This document shows positions 34,425-44,576 of a stretch of DNA of 64,000 bases, piece after piece. The position numbers were made by a program, and so were the translations under genes. Within the stretch, counting starts at the first letter, position 1; every line of letters starts with the position of its first letter. Origin of the DNA: Epibacterium ulvae. Its GTDB lineage: Bacteria > Pseudomonadota > Alphaproteobacteria > Rhodobacterales > Rhodobacteraceae. Where the stretch lies: NCBI RefSeq assembly GCF_900102795.1, contig NZ_FMWG01000007.1:1-64000 (forward strand). Reading direction: 5' to 3'. The notes beneath the pieces are model-generated. The model was not told the origin of the DNA and did not search any database. It saw nothing but the letters and a program-made list of their open reading frames with translations.

Positions 34425-35363
34425 ATGTCTGACAGAAAGCTTCCCCGCCTTCTTCAAACACCTGCGGTACTCCTGCTTTTAGTGTGGATGCTCATCCCAC
34501 TCGGAATGACGCTCTACTTTTCTTTTATTCGTTATGTGCTGAACAGTCTGCGTCGTCCGGAATGGACGACACCAAACCTTAGCAACTGGCGCGGTTTCGG
34601 AAACTATGAATTTGTTTTGAAATCCAAAGACTTCCTGTTCGCCATTCAGAACAGCTTGTTCATTGTTTGTAGCATTCTGATCCTGACTGTTATCCTCGGC
34701 GTTTTAATCGCTGTTCTGATCAACAAGACATTCCCTGGGCAAGGCATTGTACGCGTGCTTTTGATCTCACCCTTCTTTGTCATGCCCGCGGTGAATGCGG
34801 TTCTCTGGATCAATATGATCCTAGACCCAGTTCTCGGACTTCAGGGTATCGCTATAGGCAGTATCAATGAGCTCTTAGAGAGTTTACGCAATGTGCCTCT
34901 CGTGGACTGGTTCTTCTCTCTCTGGCCAAAACTAGAGCCGATCTCCTTCCGCGCCACACAGACTTCTGCCTACGCCGTCATCATTATGGTGACATGGCAA
35001 TGGACCCCTTTCGCGGTTCTGATTTTCATGACCTCACTGCAATCTGAAGACCAGCAGCAGAAAGAAGCCGCTGTGCTTGATGGCGCAAGTGCTTGGTCGC
35101 AGTTCCGTTTCCTGACCTTGCCGCATCTGGCGCGACCGATTGCGATTGTGGTCATGATCCAGGCAATCTTTCACCTCTCGCTCTATGCGGAGATTGAAAT
35201 CGTCAGCCGCGGTAACGGCAACAAGAACCTGCCGTACCTGATCGGTGAATTTGCCAACAACAATATCGGGGCTGCCAGTGCCACAGGCATCTTTGCAGTC
35301 ATCCTCGCCAACATCGTCGCCTTTTTCCTGCTGCGCATGATTGGCAAGACGTTGATGGAATAA
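34425..35363 (+). CDS. smoF: Polyol ABC transporter permease 1
   Basis: The 312-residue MalF/UgpA-type permease has six membrane segments and the EAA motif EAAVLDGASAWSQFRFLTLP. It pairs with the next gene, 12 bases downstream, to form the membrane channel. AGAGGATAGGA lies before the ATG. Confidence 0.92.
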   Translation: MSDRKLPRLLQTPAVLLLLVWMLIPLGMTLYFSFIRYVLNSLRRPEWTTPNLSNWRGFGNYEFVLKSKDFLFAIQNSLFIVCSILILTVILGVLIAVLINKTFPGQGIVRVLLISPFFVMPAVNAVLWINMILDPVLGLQGIAIGSINELLESLRNVPLVDWFFSLWPKLEPISFRATQTSAYAVIIMVTWQWTPFAVLIFMTSLQSEDQQQKEAAVLDGASAWSQFRFLTLPHLARPIAIVVMIQAIFHLSLYAEIEIVSRGNGNKNLPYLIGEFANNNIGAASATGIFAVILANIVAFFLLRMIGKTLME

Positions 35364-35375
35364 GGGATAGAACCA

Positions 35376-36209
35376 ATGCCAATTGTTGCAAAAACCTCAA
35401 GATTTTCGAAATACGGTCGACCCACAGTGGCCTGGGTCGTAGGGCTCATGTTTTTCTTCCCAATTTTCTGGATGGTCCTGACCAGCTTCAAAACCGACGC
35501 CGACGCGGTGAAACCTGAACACTTGATCTGGTTCACACCCACGCTCGAGAACTACCTGAATATGACGGAGAATTACGACTATTGGCGCTTTGCCAAAAAT
35601 TCGGTCATCACGGCGGTCTTCGCGACAGCGTTTACTCTGGTTGTTGGCATCCCATGTGCCTATGCGATGGCCTTCAACCCTAGCAAAGCGACCAAAGATG
35701 TCCTGATGTGGATGCTCTCCACCAAGATGCTCCCAGCCGCGGCCGTGCTTTATCCGATGACCTTCCTGACCAAGTCAGCAGGCCTTTTTGATACACACTT
35801 TCTGATCATCCTGGTGCTTAGCCTGATCAACCTGCCGATCGCAATTTGGATGCTCTTCACCTACTTCAAAGAAATCCCGAAGGACATCATAGAGGCCGGT
35901 CAAATGGATGGTGTCAGCACCATGGGGGAGATCAAAGAGATCCTAATACCCCTGGCATGGGGTGGCATCGCAGCGACTGCCCTGCTCGTCTTCATCTTCT
36001 GCTGGAACGAAGCCTATTGGACGGTGCGCTTGACCACGACCGATGCGGCAACGCTCTCCAAACTCATCGAAGGCAACCGAGCCCCTGAAGGTCTCTTCTT
36101 CGGACGCCTATCTGCCGTATCAGCCGCCGCCGTTGGACCGATCGTTGTCCTCGGATGGTTCTGCCAGAAACAACTTGTCCAAGGCCTGACCTTTGGCGCT
36201 GTGAAATAA
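35376..36209 (+). CDS. smoG: Polyol ABC transporter permease 2
   Basis: The 277-residue MalG/UgpE-type permease has six membrane segments and the EAA motif EAGQMDGVSTMGEIKEILIP. It lies between smoF and the ATPase gene with short gaps on both sides. Confidence 0.92.
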   Translation: MPIVAKTSRFSKYGRPTVAWVVGLMFFFPIFWMVLTSFKTDADAVKPEHLIWFTPTLENYLNMTENYDYWRFAKNSVITAVFATAFTLVVGIPCAYAMAFNPSKATKDVLMWMLSTKMLPAAAVLYPMTFLTKSAGLFDTHFLIILVLSLINLPIAIWMLFTYFKEIPKDIIEAGQMDGVSTMGEIKEILIPLAWGGIAATALLVFIFCWNEAYWTVRLTTTDAATLSKLIEGNRAPEGLFFGRLSAVSAAAVGPIVVLGWFCQKQLVQGLTFGAVK

Positions 36210-36218
36210 GGAAAGACA

Positions 36219-37220
36219 ATGGGACGTATTCAACTCAAAAACGTGACCAAGAGCTTTGGTGACGTGCAGGTCATCCCACCTCTTGATCTAACCATCGAAG
36301 ACGGAGAGTTCGCGGTTTTTGTTGGCCCTTCGGGTTGCGGCAAATCCACGCTCCTTCGGATGATCGCAGGTCTAGAGGATCTAACCTCTGGCGAGATCGA
36401 AATCGACGGTGAGGTCGCCACTGAAGTGCCACCGGCTCAGCGTGGTTTAGCTATGGTATTTCAATCCTACGCGCTTTATCCGCATATGACGGTGCGCAAG
36501 AATATCGGCTTCCCTCTGCGCATGGCGAAGATAGAACAAGCTGAGATAGATCAGCGTGTTGAAACAGCTGCCAAATCTCTGAACTTGATGGATTATCTAG
36601 ACCGCAAACCAGCCGATCTATCTGGCGGCCAACGCCAGCGTGTGGCGATAGGCCGTGCCATTGTCCGCGAACCTGCTGCCTTCCTGTTTGACGAACCCCT
36701 ATCAAATCTCGATGCCGCGCTGCGTGTCGGGATGCGATTGGAAATCGGCGAGCTTCACGAGCGCCTAAAAACCACCATGATCTATGTGACCCACGACCAA
36801 GTCGAAGCGATGACCATGGCGAACAAGATCGTTGTCCTACGTGCTGGTGTGATTGAACAGGTCGGCTCTCCGCTTGAGCTTTATCACAGGCCTCAAAATG
36901 AATTTGTCGCGGGCTTCATCGGCTCACCGAAGATGAATTTTGTGAAGGGCCCCGAGGCAGAAAAGCATGATGCAGCAACCATTGGCATCCGTCCTGAGCA
37001 CACAGACGTCAGCATGACGGATGGCGCTTGGAAGGGACGCGTTGGTGTTGCTGAACACCTGGGTTCTGACACCTTCATCCACGTACATGATACGGGTCTC
37101 GCCGATATGTTGACGGTTCGCGTAACAGGAGACATTTCGGTCAAACACGGTGACACTATTTACCTGACACCGCAGGCCGATCAGATCCACAAATTTGATG
37201 CACAAGGTTTGAGAATTTGA
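36219..37220 (+). CDS. smoK: Polyol ABC transporter ATPase (MalK type)
   Basis: The 333-residue protein has Walker [10 protein letters not shown], signature [16 protein letters not shown], Walker [13 protein letters not shown] and a C-terminal TOBE-type regulatory region (IGIRPEH). Its TGA overlaps the ATG of the dehydrogenase gene by one base, so uptake and first oxidation are coupled. Confidence 0.93.
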   Translation: MGRIQLKNVTKSFGDVQVIPPLDLTIEDGEFAVFVGPSGCGKSTLLRMIAGLEDLTSGEIEIDGEVATEVPPAQRGLAMVFQSYALYPHMTVRKNIGFPLRMAKIEQAEIDQRVETAAKSLNLMDYLDRKPADLSGGQRQRVAIGRAIVREPAAFLFDEPLSNLDAALRVGMRLEIGELHERLKTTMIYVTHDQVEAMTMANKIVVLRAGVIEQVGSPLELYHRPQNEFVAGFIGSPKMNFVKGPEAEKHDAATIGIRPEHTDVSMTDGAWKGRVGVAEHLGSDTFIHVHDTGLADMLTVRVTGDISVKHGDTIYLTPQADQIHKFDAQGLRI

Positions 37221-38731
37221 TGGCTACTTCTGCGCTTTATACCCATGGACTTGCGCTTTCGAACGCAAACCTGCCGAGACTTCCGGCGACCGTTGCCTGC
37301 CCTAAATATGATAGGGCAATTCTGCGCCCAGGCATCGTGCATATTGGTCTTGGCAACTTCCACCGCGCGCATCAGGCGTGGTACATACACCGCTTGATGC
37401 AACAGGGGCTTGCGCAGGATTGGGCTATCATCGGAGCAAGTGTTCGCGAACAAGACCAAGTCATGCGCGATCGCCTACTGTCACAGGACCACCTGACAAC
37501 GCTGATTAGGCTGTCACCCGAAGGAACATCTGCTGAAGTCATTGGTCCAATGATTGACTACCTGCCGATTGAGGATGGGAATGCAGCGCTCGTCCGGCAA
37601 TTGGCAGACCCCGGTATTCGGATCGTGTCATTAACGATCACCGAAGGAGGGTATTTCATTTCGATGACCGAAGACGGTTTAGACCTTGCCCACCCTGATA
37701 TTAAACACGACATACATCATCCAGAACACCCACGTACGGTCTTTGGAGCCATCGTTGCTGCACTTGCGACACGTAGAACATCAGGGGCTGGTCCATTCAC
37801 TGTTCTTAGTTGCGACAATCTTCGCGGCAATGGCAACATTGCGCGCCAAGCGGTCACTACACTGGCCCAAGCCACAGATCCTGCTCTTGCAAATTGGATT
37901 GAAGAACAGTGCAGTTTCCCCAACTCGATGGTGGACTGCATTGTTCCAGCGACGGGACCAATTGAAATTGCTCTGGCACAGGGGTTTGGTGTCGATGATG
38001 CAGCACCGGTCACACACGAAAATTATCGGCAATGGGTTATCGAAGACGATTTCTGCGTCGGTCGACCCGAACTTGAAAAGGTAGGGGCGATCATTACGCC
38101 AAACGTTCACGCCTATGAGGCCATGAAAATTCGCATACTGAATGCAGGCCATCAGGTGTTGGCCAATGTCGGTGAACTGATGTCCGTAGAGACCATTGCA
38201 GAGTGCGTGGCTCACCCTGTGATTTCGCAGTTCTTCAACAAAGTCGAACACGAAGAAATTGCACCATACGTATCGCCAGTACCGGGCATGACACCGGCGC
38301 AATATATCAACGAGGTCGCCCAACGATTTTCAAACCCGGAAATTCGAGATACCACCCGTCGCGTAGCGTTTGACGGATCATCGCGCCACCCAGAATTCAT
38401 CCTCCCAATCATTCGGGATGCGTTGAACGGCGGCGGTTCCATCGAGGGCTTGGCACTGGTTGAAGCGCTTTGGGCGCGAATGTGCGCTGGGGTTCGGGAC
38501 GATGGGACGACCATCAAAGCCAACGACCCCGACTGGCAGCGATTATCAGAGATTGCTCAGAAAAGCGAACAAAGACCGACAATCTGGCTTGAGCAACCGC
38601 AGGTCTATGGAGATCTTGTCGAGGACCCTGTTTTCAAACCTGCGTTTTGTCGTTGGTTGCGAATGCTTTGGTCTGAAGGCAGTCTTGCGTCGCTTCAAGC
38701 TTATTTAGATCAAGCTCAAAACTCGAAATAA
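37220..38731 (+). CDS. mtlK: Mannitol dehydrogenase-family polyol dehydrogenase
   Basis: The 503-residue long-chain polyol dehydrogenase contains VHIGLGNFHRAHQ (about 40-52) for NAD binding and the active-site signature K303-x4-N308-x2-H311 (MKIRILNAGH). It oxidises mannitol, arabitol or a similar polyol to the ketose with NAD, feeding fructokinase. The ATG at 37220 overlaps the smoK stop; a TTG one codon earlier is less likely. The expected downstream kinase is a pseudogene, so the ketose must be phosphorylated by another enzyme. Confidence 0.92.
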   Translation: MATSALYTHGLALSNANLPRLPATVACPKYDRAILRPGIVHIGLGNFHRAHQAWYIHRLMQQGLAQDWAIIGASVREQDQVMRDRLLSQDHLTTLIRLSPEGTSAEVIGPMIDYLPIEDGNAALVRQLADPGIRIVSLTITEGGYFISMTEDGLDLAHPDIKHDIHHPEHPRTVFGAIVAALATRRTSGAGPFTVLSCDNLRGNGNIARQAVTTLAQATDPALANWIEEQCSFPNSMVDCIVPATGPIEIALAQGFGVDDAAPVTHENYRQWVIEDDFCVGRPELEKVGAIITPNVHAYEAMKIRILNAGHQVLANVGELMSVETIAECVAHPVISQFFNKVEHEEIAPYVSPVPGMTPAQYINEVAQRFSNPEIRDTTRRVAFDGSSRHPEFILPIIRDALNGGGSIEGLALVEALWARMCAGVRDDGTTIKANDPDWQRLSEIAQKSEQRPTIWLEQPQVYGDLVEDPVFKPAFCRWLRMLWSEGSLASLQAYLDQAQNSK

Positions 38732-38742
38732 GAAACACTAAG

Positions 38743-38910
38743 ATGATCCTATGGTAAGGGGACGCTCTCATAGACATGATCCCAGCGCCAACCCTTACTG
38801 GGACCGATGGGTTTATACCACATTCTGGCGAGACGGTTATGAATACGGCAGCTGCGCTGAGCCGTTTGGGTGTGCCAATCGATCTATTCACTGGCTTATA
38901 TGGCCGCTCA
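38743..38910 (+). pseudogene. Fructokinase (PfkB family) remnant with nonsense codon, truncated by IS66 scar
   Basis: From ATG 38743 the frame reads MILW, a stop (TAA 38755-38757), then GDALIDMIPAP and GETVMNTAAALSRLGVPIDL, the N-terminus of a ribokinase/fructokinase. After about 56 codons similarity stops where IS66-like sequence starts. The expected operon gene after mtlK is therefore destroyed by both a nonsense mutation and loss of the remaining 80 percent. Confidence 0.75.
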
Positions 38911-38930
38911 ACCGCTGTTCTTGAACCAAT

Positions 38931-39338
38931 CGCGAACAAGCGCAATAAAAACTGGTATTCGACGAACTGGAAGCCTAGCGCACCTCGCTACTCAACCGCA
39001 CCTCGGGTACATCCGAACTCGCCAAAGCGATCCGATATACCATTGAACGTATGAAGAAAATGCGCGGATATCTGGAAAACGGCGCCTCAAGCCTGATAAT
39101 AATTGTGCGAAGCCTTCAATCCGTTGCGTGGCATTGGGACGAAAGAACTACCTTTTAGTCGGTTCAGGGGGAGGCAGCAAAGCCACAGCGATTGCCTACA
39201 CCCTGATCGAAACTGCCAAGCTCGTTGGTGCCGATCTCCAAGCTTGGCTTACATGGGACCCCGCTCAAATCACAAACTAACAAAATCACTCGCCTCAAGG
39301 AACGCATGCAATGGTGTTACGCTGCCATGGCAGCGTAA
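38931..39338 (+). mobile_element. C-terminal remnant of an IS66-family transposase
   Basis: The frame REQAQ, stop, KLVFDELEA, stop, then ELAKAIRYTIERMKKMRGYL corresponds to the IS66 TnpC C-terminal part. It continues after frameshifts as VALGRKNYL, SKATAIAYTLIETAKLVGAD and KITRLKERM...CYAAMAA, ending at TAA 39336-39338. Several stops and frameshifts show it is dead. It sits on the breakpoint of the fructokinase remnant. Confidence 0.8.
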
Positions 39339-39414
39339 CAGAATGTCCCTCAGTCAAGCCAGAGCGCGCGGACCAGATGGCTATCTACCATTTTACGAGT
39401 TAGACTTACATATT

Positions 39415-40896
39415 TTACGACTTTAGACGTGCTCGCAAGCTGGGTAAGATTACCAATCCCGCTGCGATCACCAACAACGCCAAGGTCATAGGTCTCTCCC
39501 AGATAAATGCGATACCATCATAAAGCTGCATTGAACGCGCAAAATTGTCTTCCATCATTCCACCCAAGATGAAACCAATCAGCAACGGCGCCAATGGGTA
39601 GTCCGCAAACTTCAGTGCTGTTGCTGCGATACCAAAACCCACCAATATCAATAGCTCGGTTGCATTGTTTTGACCGATATAAGCCCCCATCAATGTGAAG
39701 AACAAAATAAATGGGATCAGGTAATTGCGCGGCACGGCAAGGACCTTGGCGATGTATGGGATTAACGGTAAATTCAAGATCAATAGAACCAAATTACCGA
39801 TAAACATCGACATAATAACCGCCCAGAAAATTTGCGGCTCATCCAGCATGAGACGCGGTCCGGGTGTTACATTTAACGCAATAAGCGCTCCAAGTAAGAT
39901 CGCCGTCGTACCTGAACCGGGGATGCCAAGCGTCAACAAAGGCACAAAGGAGCCCGTACAGGCCGCATTGTTGGCTGTTTCAGGGGCGGCAAGCCCTTTG
40001 ATTGAACCGTTCCCAAATTCTTCTTGCTCATGCTTTGGCGCAATATTGCGTTCAACCGCATAGCCTAGAAAGCTCGCGATTGTGGCGCCTGCCCCCGGCA
40101 GAACGCCAATGAAAAACCCCTGCAACGATTGCCTGCCGACAACAGGCGCGATTGCTCTGGCCTCAGACCGTGTTATGCGCAGGTCTTTGATCTGACCATC
40201 ATCTCCTTCGATTTTTTTAGGCTTCAGCACAAGGAAAAGCGCTTCGGGCAGAGCAAACATGGCCATTGCGAGCGTAATGAAACCGAACCCGGATTGAAGA
40301 TCCATGACTCCCATCGTGAACCGTGGAAGATTGAACAGCGCGCCCTCTCCTACCGTTGCCATAATCAATCCAAGAATCGTCATGATCATCGCCTTTGCGA
40401 CCTGACCAGTGCCAGCGAAAGCTGCGATTGCAGACAACCCCACAACCATCAGGGCAAAATATTCCGCAGAATGGAACAACAGCGCAACCGACGACAACGC
40501 AGGCGCAAAGATCATCAAGAGCAGAGCGCCAATTGTACCGCCTGCAAAACTTGCAATCGCAGCAATGGTCAGTGCCTTGCCCGCACGTCCCTGACGCGCC
40601 ATTGGATAACCATCAAAACTTGAAGCAACGGTCCCGGCAACACCCGGAGCATTTAAAAGAATGGCCGATGTCGACCCCCCAAAAATTGCGCCATAATAAA
40701 CACCTGCCAACAAAATCAAAGCCGCAGACGGATCTCCCATTGAGATTGCCACTGGGATCATGATCGCAATGATCGACATAGGACCAAGCCCTGGCAACAT
40801 CCCAATGAATGTACCGATAAGACAGCCAGCGACAACCATTAGAAGGTTTTGTATTGAAAGGGCCGTAGTGAGACCAATGAGTAAGCCTTCTAACAT
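39415..40896 (-). CDS. tctA: Second TctA-type tricarboxylate transporter large subunit
   Basis: The 493-residue protein has about 11-12 membrane helices and the TctA landmarks GMLPGLGPMSIIAIMIPV and GVLPGAGATIASFLGYAVER. It is clearly a paralogue of the 10-11.5 kb protein (GNNAASGGA versus ANNAACTGS type loops) but distinct enough to serve another ligand. It ends the tctC-tctB-tctA operon, with one base between tctB and tctA. The system is controlled by the divergent two-component pair, unlike the GntR-linked system. Confidence 0.93.
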   Translation of the reverse strand: MLEGLLIGLTTALSIQNLLMVVAGCLIGTFIGMLPGLGPMSIIAIMIPVAISMGDPSAALILLAGVYYGAIFGGSTSAILLNAPGVAGTVASSFDGYPMARQGRAGKALTIAAIASFAGGTIGALLLMIFAPALSSVALLFHSAEYFALMVVGLSAIAAFAGTGQVAKAMIMTILGLIMATVGEGALFNLPRFTMGVMDLQSGFGFITLAMAMFALPEALFLVLKPKKIEGDDGQIKDLRITRSEARAIAPVVGRQSLQGFFIGVLPGAGATIASFLGYAVERNIAPKHEQEEFGNGSIKGLAAPETANNAACTGSFVPLLTLGIPGSGTTAILLGALIALNVTPGPRLMLDEPQIFWAVIMSMFIGNLVLLILNLPLIPYIAKVLAVPRNYLIPFILFFTLMGAYIGQNNATELLILVGFGIAATALKFADYPLAPLLIGFILGGMMEDNFARSMQLYDGIAFIWERPMTLALLVIAAGLVILPSLRARLKS

Positions 40897-40897
40897 C

Positions 40898-41380
40898 TTA
40901 ACCTCCTATGAAACCCGGCAAAGGGCGCATGTAGATTCCCAGAACTTCTTGAACCAAATACCAAACCGTTCCTGTCGCGATGAATGCGACCGGCAACATG
41001 ACGTACCACTTGCGTTCGCCAAGGATAAAAGATCCCAAAATGAGAAATGCTGAGGTAGAAAACAAAAAGCCCAATGGCCGCAAAGACAGAGCGTAGATGA
41101 CCATCAAAGCGAGCAGCAACAACGCTTGCCCCAGGAAATAGTCTCCTAACCGACGGTAATCGATTTCTGCCTCTTTGGCTTCGTGTTTCTCAAAGCCTAA
41201 TAAGATAACCAATGTCGCAAAGACACCGACAACAGATAGAACCTTGGGAAAGGTGCTTGGCCAGATGGGGTTACGTTTCATGAACGGCGCAAGGCTGCCG
41301 TCCATCGTGAACCAGGCTGCGTAGCCGTAAACAAAGCATATGCCCAGTAGAATTAGTGCAATCCAGCGATCCAACGCCAT
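40898..41380 (-). CDS. tctB: Second TctB-type small membrane subunit
   Basis: The 160-residue protein has four predicted membrane segments and a TctB-like C-terminal pair of helices (LPVAFIATGTVWYLVQEVLG). It lies between tctC and tctA with a single base to the latter. Confidence 0.87.
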   Translation of the reverse strand: MALDRWIALILLGICFVYGYAAWFTMDGSLAPFMKRNPIWPSTFPKVLSVVGVFATLVILLGFEKHEAKEAEIDYRRLGDYFLGQALLLLALMVIYALSLRPLGFLFSTSAFLILGSFILGERKWYVMLPVAFIATGTVWYLVQEVLGIYMRPLPGFIGG

Positions 41381-41398
41381 GAAAGCCCCCTATAAGAA

Positions 41399-41431
41399 AG
41401 CGACGACAGAGCAATAAATACTCTGCCGCGA
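41399..41431 (-). terminator. Hairpin after the second tctC
   Basis: An imperfect stem with core CAGAG / CTCTG and GC-rich flanks (GCGACGA / CCGCGAC) lies between the tctC stop and the tctB start. It occupies the same place as the hairpin in the first Tct operon. Confidence 0.35.
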
Positions 41432-41459
41432 CTGCATTTGTGGAAGGTGATGGAGAGTT

Positions 41460-42443
41460 TTAGAGGAAGCCCAGCTTCTTCATCAAATCTCCGATGGCTT
41501 GCTCCTGTTCTTCCAAGAAGGTCAGGAAATCATCGCCAGAATTATGGATATTCACCCAGCCATTTCGTGCGCGCACCGCTTCCCATTCGGGCGTATCGTA
41601 CATCTTAGCGATAGCATCCTGATAAGTTGCAAGTTTTTCCTCTGGAAGGCCGGGCGCGGCAAAGAAACCACGCCAATTCACGAATGTTGTGTCAATTCCC
41701 TGTTCTTTCATCGTCAGAGCGTTCGGCGCAGTGTCCACGCGGTCATCAGCGGTTACGCCAATAATTTTCACTTCACCCGCATTCGCCAAATCAACAGCCT
41801 CAGAAAAACCTGTAGACAAAGCGACGATTTCACCTGACAGGACTGCTGCCATCGCCTTACCACCTGCGTCATAGGGAATATATTTCACGCTCAACGCATC
41901 ACGGCCTGCGGCCTCCATCACCATTGCAGCGACAAGGTGATCCATACCGCCGGGCACTGAGCCACCGCCAATCGCAGTCCCGGAAGGATCAGCGTCAAAT
42001 GCAGCAAGTAGATCCTGCATGGAATTGATCGGGCTATCTTTCCCGACAACGATAGCCGCATAGTCACCAATCGTGCCAGAGACCAATGTCAAATCACGAA
42101 AGTTATGGGGAAAAACACCCGTGAGAGACCGGATCACGATTGGTGTTGAATTAACCATCAGCGTTTCATGATTGCTGTCGGCATTCTCAATTAAGAACCC
42201 AATGGCTTTACCGCCACCGCCACCAGACATGTTTTCATAAGAAGCGGTGCCCACAAGCCCTGCTTTGGTCAGAGCTTCGCCAGTGCCGCGCGCGGTTCCA
42301 TCCCAGCCGCCCCCGGCCCCACCTGGAATTAAGAAATGTACATTGTCGAGAACTTTTGCTCCATCAGACAATCCAGGACCAGCCAAACCAAAAGCGGCAA
42401 CAGCAGCGATTAGGGCACGGCGGCCCATCGTAAACTTCGACAT
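41460..42443 (-). CDS. tctC: Second TctC-type periplasmic binding protein
   Basis: The 327-residue TctC-family receptor has a signal peptide (MSKFTMGRRALIAAVAAFGL) and the ligand-loop IPGGAGGGWDGTARG. The ATG at 42443 is preceded by GGGAGG; the longer frame is upstream leader. It is divergent from tctD. In known TctDE systems the binding protein is induced by citrate, isocitrate or cis-aconitate. The ligand here is unknown. Confidence 0.9.
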   Translation of the reverse strand: MSKFTMGRRALIAAVAAFGLAGPGLSDGAKVLDNVHFLIPGGAGGGWDGTARGTGEALTKAGLVGTASYENMSGGGGGKAIGFLIENADSNHETLMVNSTPIVIRSLTGVFPHNFRDLTLVSGTIGDYAAIVVGKDSPINSMQDLLAAFDADPSGTAIGGGSVPGGMDHLVAAMVMEAAGRDALSVKYIPYDAGGKAMAAVLSGEIVALSTGFSEAVDLANAGEVKIIGVTADDRVDTAPNALTMKEQGIDTTFVNWRGFFAAPGLPEEKLATYQDAIAKMYDTPEWEAVRARNGWVNIHNSGDDFLTFLEEQEQAIGDLMKKLGFL

Positions 42444-42550
42444 ATTTTCCTCCCATTTGACAACTGACCGCACTGCGGATCAATTGACTAATGAGTAATC
42501 ACTCCAACCTGACACAAACCTGTCATAGGAAATAAGGAGGCTATCCTGCG

Positions 42551-43219
42551 ATGAAATTTCTGCTTATCGAAGACAATCAAGACCTTGCTAATGCGATACT
42601 TTCGCGTTTGCAATTCAGCGGCCATGTCATTGATCACGCAGATAATTTAGAAGATGCGCAAGCCTACACGCTGACCAGTGAATATGATCTCATTTTGCTG
42701 GATATAATGTTGCCTGACGGGGATGGTCGAAGCTTTCTGAAGCGTCACAGAGCAAACAATCACGACACACCTGTTATCGTTTTAACGGCCCGCAGTCAGG
42801 TCTCAGACCGAATCGGATCCCTTGATCTTGGAGCCGACGATTACCTCACAAAGCCCTTCGATCACGCCGAGCTCGAAGCGCGATGCCGTGCTGTTTTGAG
42901 GCGAAAATCCGGTACCTCAAAAACTTCTATTGAGCTGGGTGGCGTTATATTCGATCCTGTCGCAGGACATCTTTCTGTCAATGGTCAAATGGTCACACTG
43001 CGCAATCGCGAACTCCGTTTGTTGGAGCTGTTTTTAAACGCGCCGAACACGATTTTTTCAAAACAAAAACTCGTGGACAGATTGTTCTCCTATGACAACG
43101 ACGTGTCCGAAAATGCAATTGAAGTCTACATAGGGCGCCTGCGCAAACACCTTAAGCCTTCAGATTTGAAAATCACTACGCTCCGCAGCCTAGGGTATAG
43201 GTTAGATCATGACAGTTAA
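42551..43219 (+). CDS. tctD: OmpR-family response regulator TctD
   Basis: The 222-residue regulator has a receiver domain (phospho-acceptor D51 in LLDIMLPDGDG, Lys in LTKPFDHAEL) and a winged-helix DNA-binding domain from about 125. AGGAGG precedes the ATG by 11 bases. Divergent from tctCBA and overlapping tctE, it probably activates the transporter operon from the 107-base intergenic region. Confidence 0.9.
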   Translation: MKFLLIEDNQDLANAILSRLQFSGHVIDHADNLEDAQAYTLTSEYDLILLDIMLPDGDGRSFLKRHRANNHDTPVIVLTARSQVSDRIGSLDLGADDYLTKPFDHAELEARCRAVLRRKSGTSKTSIELGGVIFDPVAGHLSVNGQMVTLRNRELRLLELFLNAPNTIFSKQKLVDRLFSYDNDVSENAIEVYIGRLRKHLKPSDLKITTLRSLGYRLDHDS

Positions 43220-44576
43220 GGTCGCATTCTCCGGCTCATTGCGAAACCGTTTGGTTGTCACCTTGATCGGCGGGGCAGCATTGCTCGCACTACTATTGTT
43301 TTTCGCGGTCCGCAGCTATGCAGTCCAGATCGCTCAGAGCGGACAAGACAGCATCCTTGAGGCCTCGGTTACTTCAATCTTAGATGCTGCTGCGATCCGC
43401 AATGGGGTCATTGAACTTGACCTGCCTTATTCCGCTCTCTCGATGTTGAATACTGTGGCTGATGACCGGGTGTTTTATGCAATCCTAGAAAACGGCGAGT
43501 TTTTATCAGGTTATCAAGACCTTGTCGGGCAGACAGACCTTATGCCAAGCGGGTTTCTATTTGAAACACGCCAGATCCGCGACAGCTCTGCACGGGTTGT
43601 CAGTGCAAACCGCCTCCTTATCGGAGCTGACAGGCGCATTAAGGTTCAAGTCATTTTGGCACAGACACAAGATGCCTTGTCTGAAACACTGTCAGAAATT
43701 TCACGCAATGCTGCATTATTTGGCTTTTGCTTTTTTACACTTGTTGCAGGTCTGTCGTTTTGGGCAACAAAAAATACTATCGGCCAGCTTGATAAATTAA
43801 CGCACTCTGTCACACGGCGTGGCCCCCACGATCTACGCCCTTTTACCAAACCTGTCCCTAGAGAGATGGCACCTTTGGTAACCTCCCTGAATTCGCTCAT
43901 GATGCGTCTTGAGCAGTCCTTTGCCCAGTCAGAAGATTTCATCGCAGAAGCCGCTCACCGAGTTCGCACCCCTTTGGCCACAGTACGTTCTTATGCAGAA
44001 GCGACATTGCAACGTGTAGACAAAGAGGAAAATCGTGATGCCATGCGGGCCATGGTCAAAGCAATTGATGAAAGTTCACGCGCAGCTGGTCAGCTTTTGG
44101 ATCACGCAATGATCACCTTCAGAGCGGGACATCTGGAGCAGCACCCTCTTGATCTGGTTGAACTCGCTCAGGATCTTGTATTGCGTCTGACACCAATAGC
44201 AGACATGAAAGATCTGAAGTTAGAACTGGATAGTCCGCAAAGCGTCCCTTTTTCAGGTGACAGCGTTTTATTGCAGAATGCATTACGCAATTTAATCGAC
44301 AACGCAATGAAATACGGCCCTACAGAGAGTTCAGTCGAAATATCAATTTCTCACAAAGAGGCCGTGCAAATTAAGGTCTGCGATTTTGGACCTGGTTTTC
44401 CTGCTCATGAGATTGACACATTGACCAAGCGCTTCCAACGGGGAGAAAACGCAAAAGGAACAATCGGTTCAGGTCTAGGTCTTACCATCGCAAGAGACGT
44501 GATCGAAGCACATGGAGGCGAAATTCAGCTTTCGAACAGATCTGGAGGCGGCGCATGCGTTACACTCTCACTTTAG
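43209..44576 (+). CDS. tctE: Sensor histidine kinase TctE
   Basis: The 455-residue protein has two membrane helices (about 15-35 and 168-187) flanking a periplasmic sensor region. A HAMP-like linker, HisKA with H250 (AEAAHRVRTPLATVR) and an ATPase domain with NLIDNAMKYG, DFGPGFP and GSGLGLTIA follow. It overlaps tctD by 11 bases and the next gene by 22 bases. It should phosphorylate TctD on sensing external carboxylate, perhaps through the binding protein encoded next. Confidence 0.9.
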   Translation: MTVKVAFSGSLRNRLVVTLIGGAALLALLLFFAVRSYAVQIAQSGQDSILEASVTSILDAAAIRNGVIELDLPYSALSMLNTVADDRVFYAILENGEFLSGYQDLVGQTDLMPSGFLFETRQIRDSSARVVSANRLLIGADRRIKVQVILAQTQDALSETLSEISRNAALFGFCFFTLVAGLSFWATKNTIGQLDKLTHSVTRRGPHDLRPFTKPVPREMAPLVTSLNSLMMRLEQSFAQSEDFIAEAAHRVRTPLATVRSYAEATLQRVDKEENRDAMRAMVKAIDESSRAAGQLLDHAMITFRAGHLEQHPLDLVELAQDLVLRLTPIADMKDLKLELDSPQSVPFSGDSVLLQNALRNLIDNAMKYGPTESSVEISISHKEAVQIKVCDFGPGFPAHEIDTLTKRFQRGENAKGTIGSGLGLTIARDVIEAHGGEIQLSNRSGGGACVTLSL

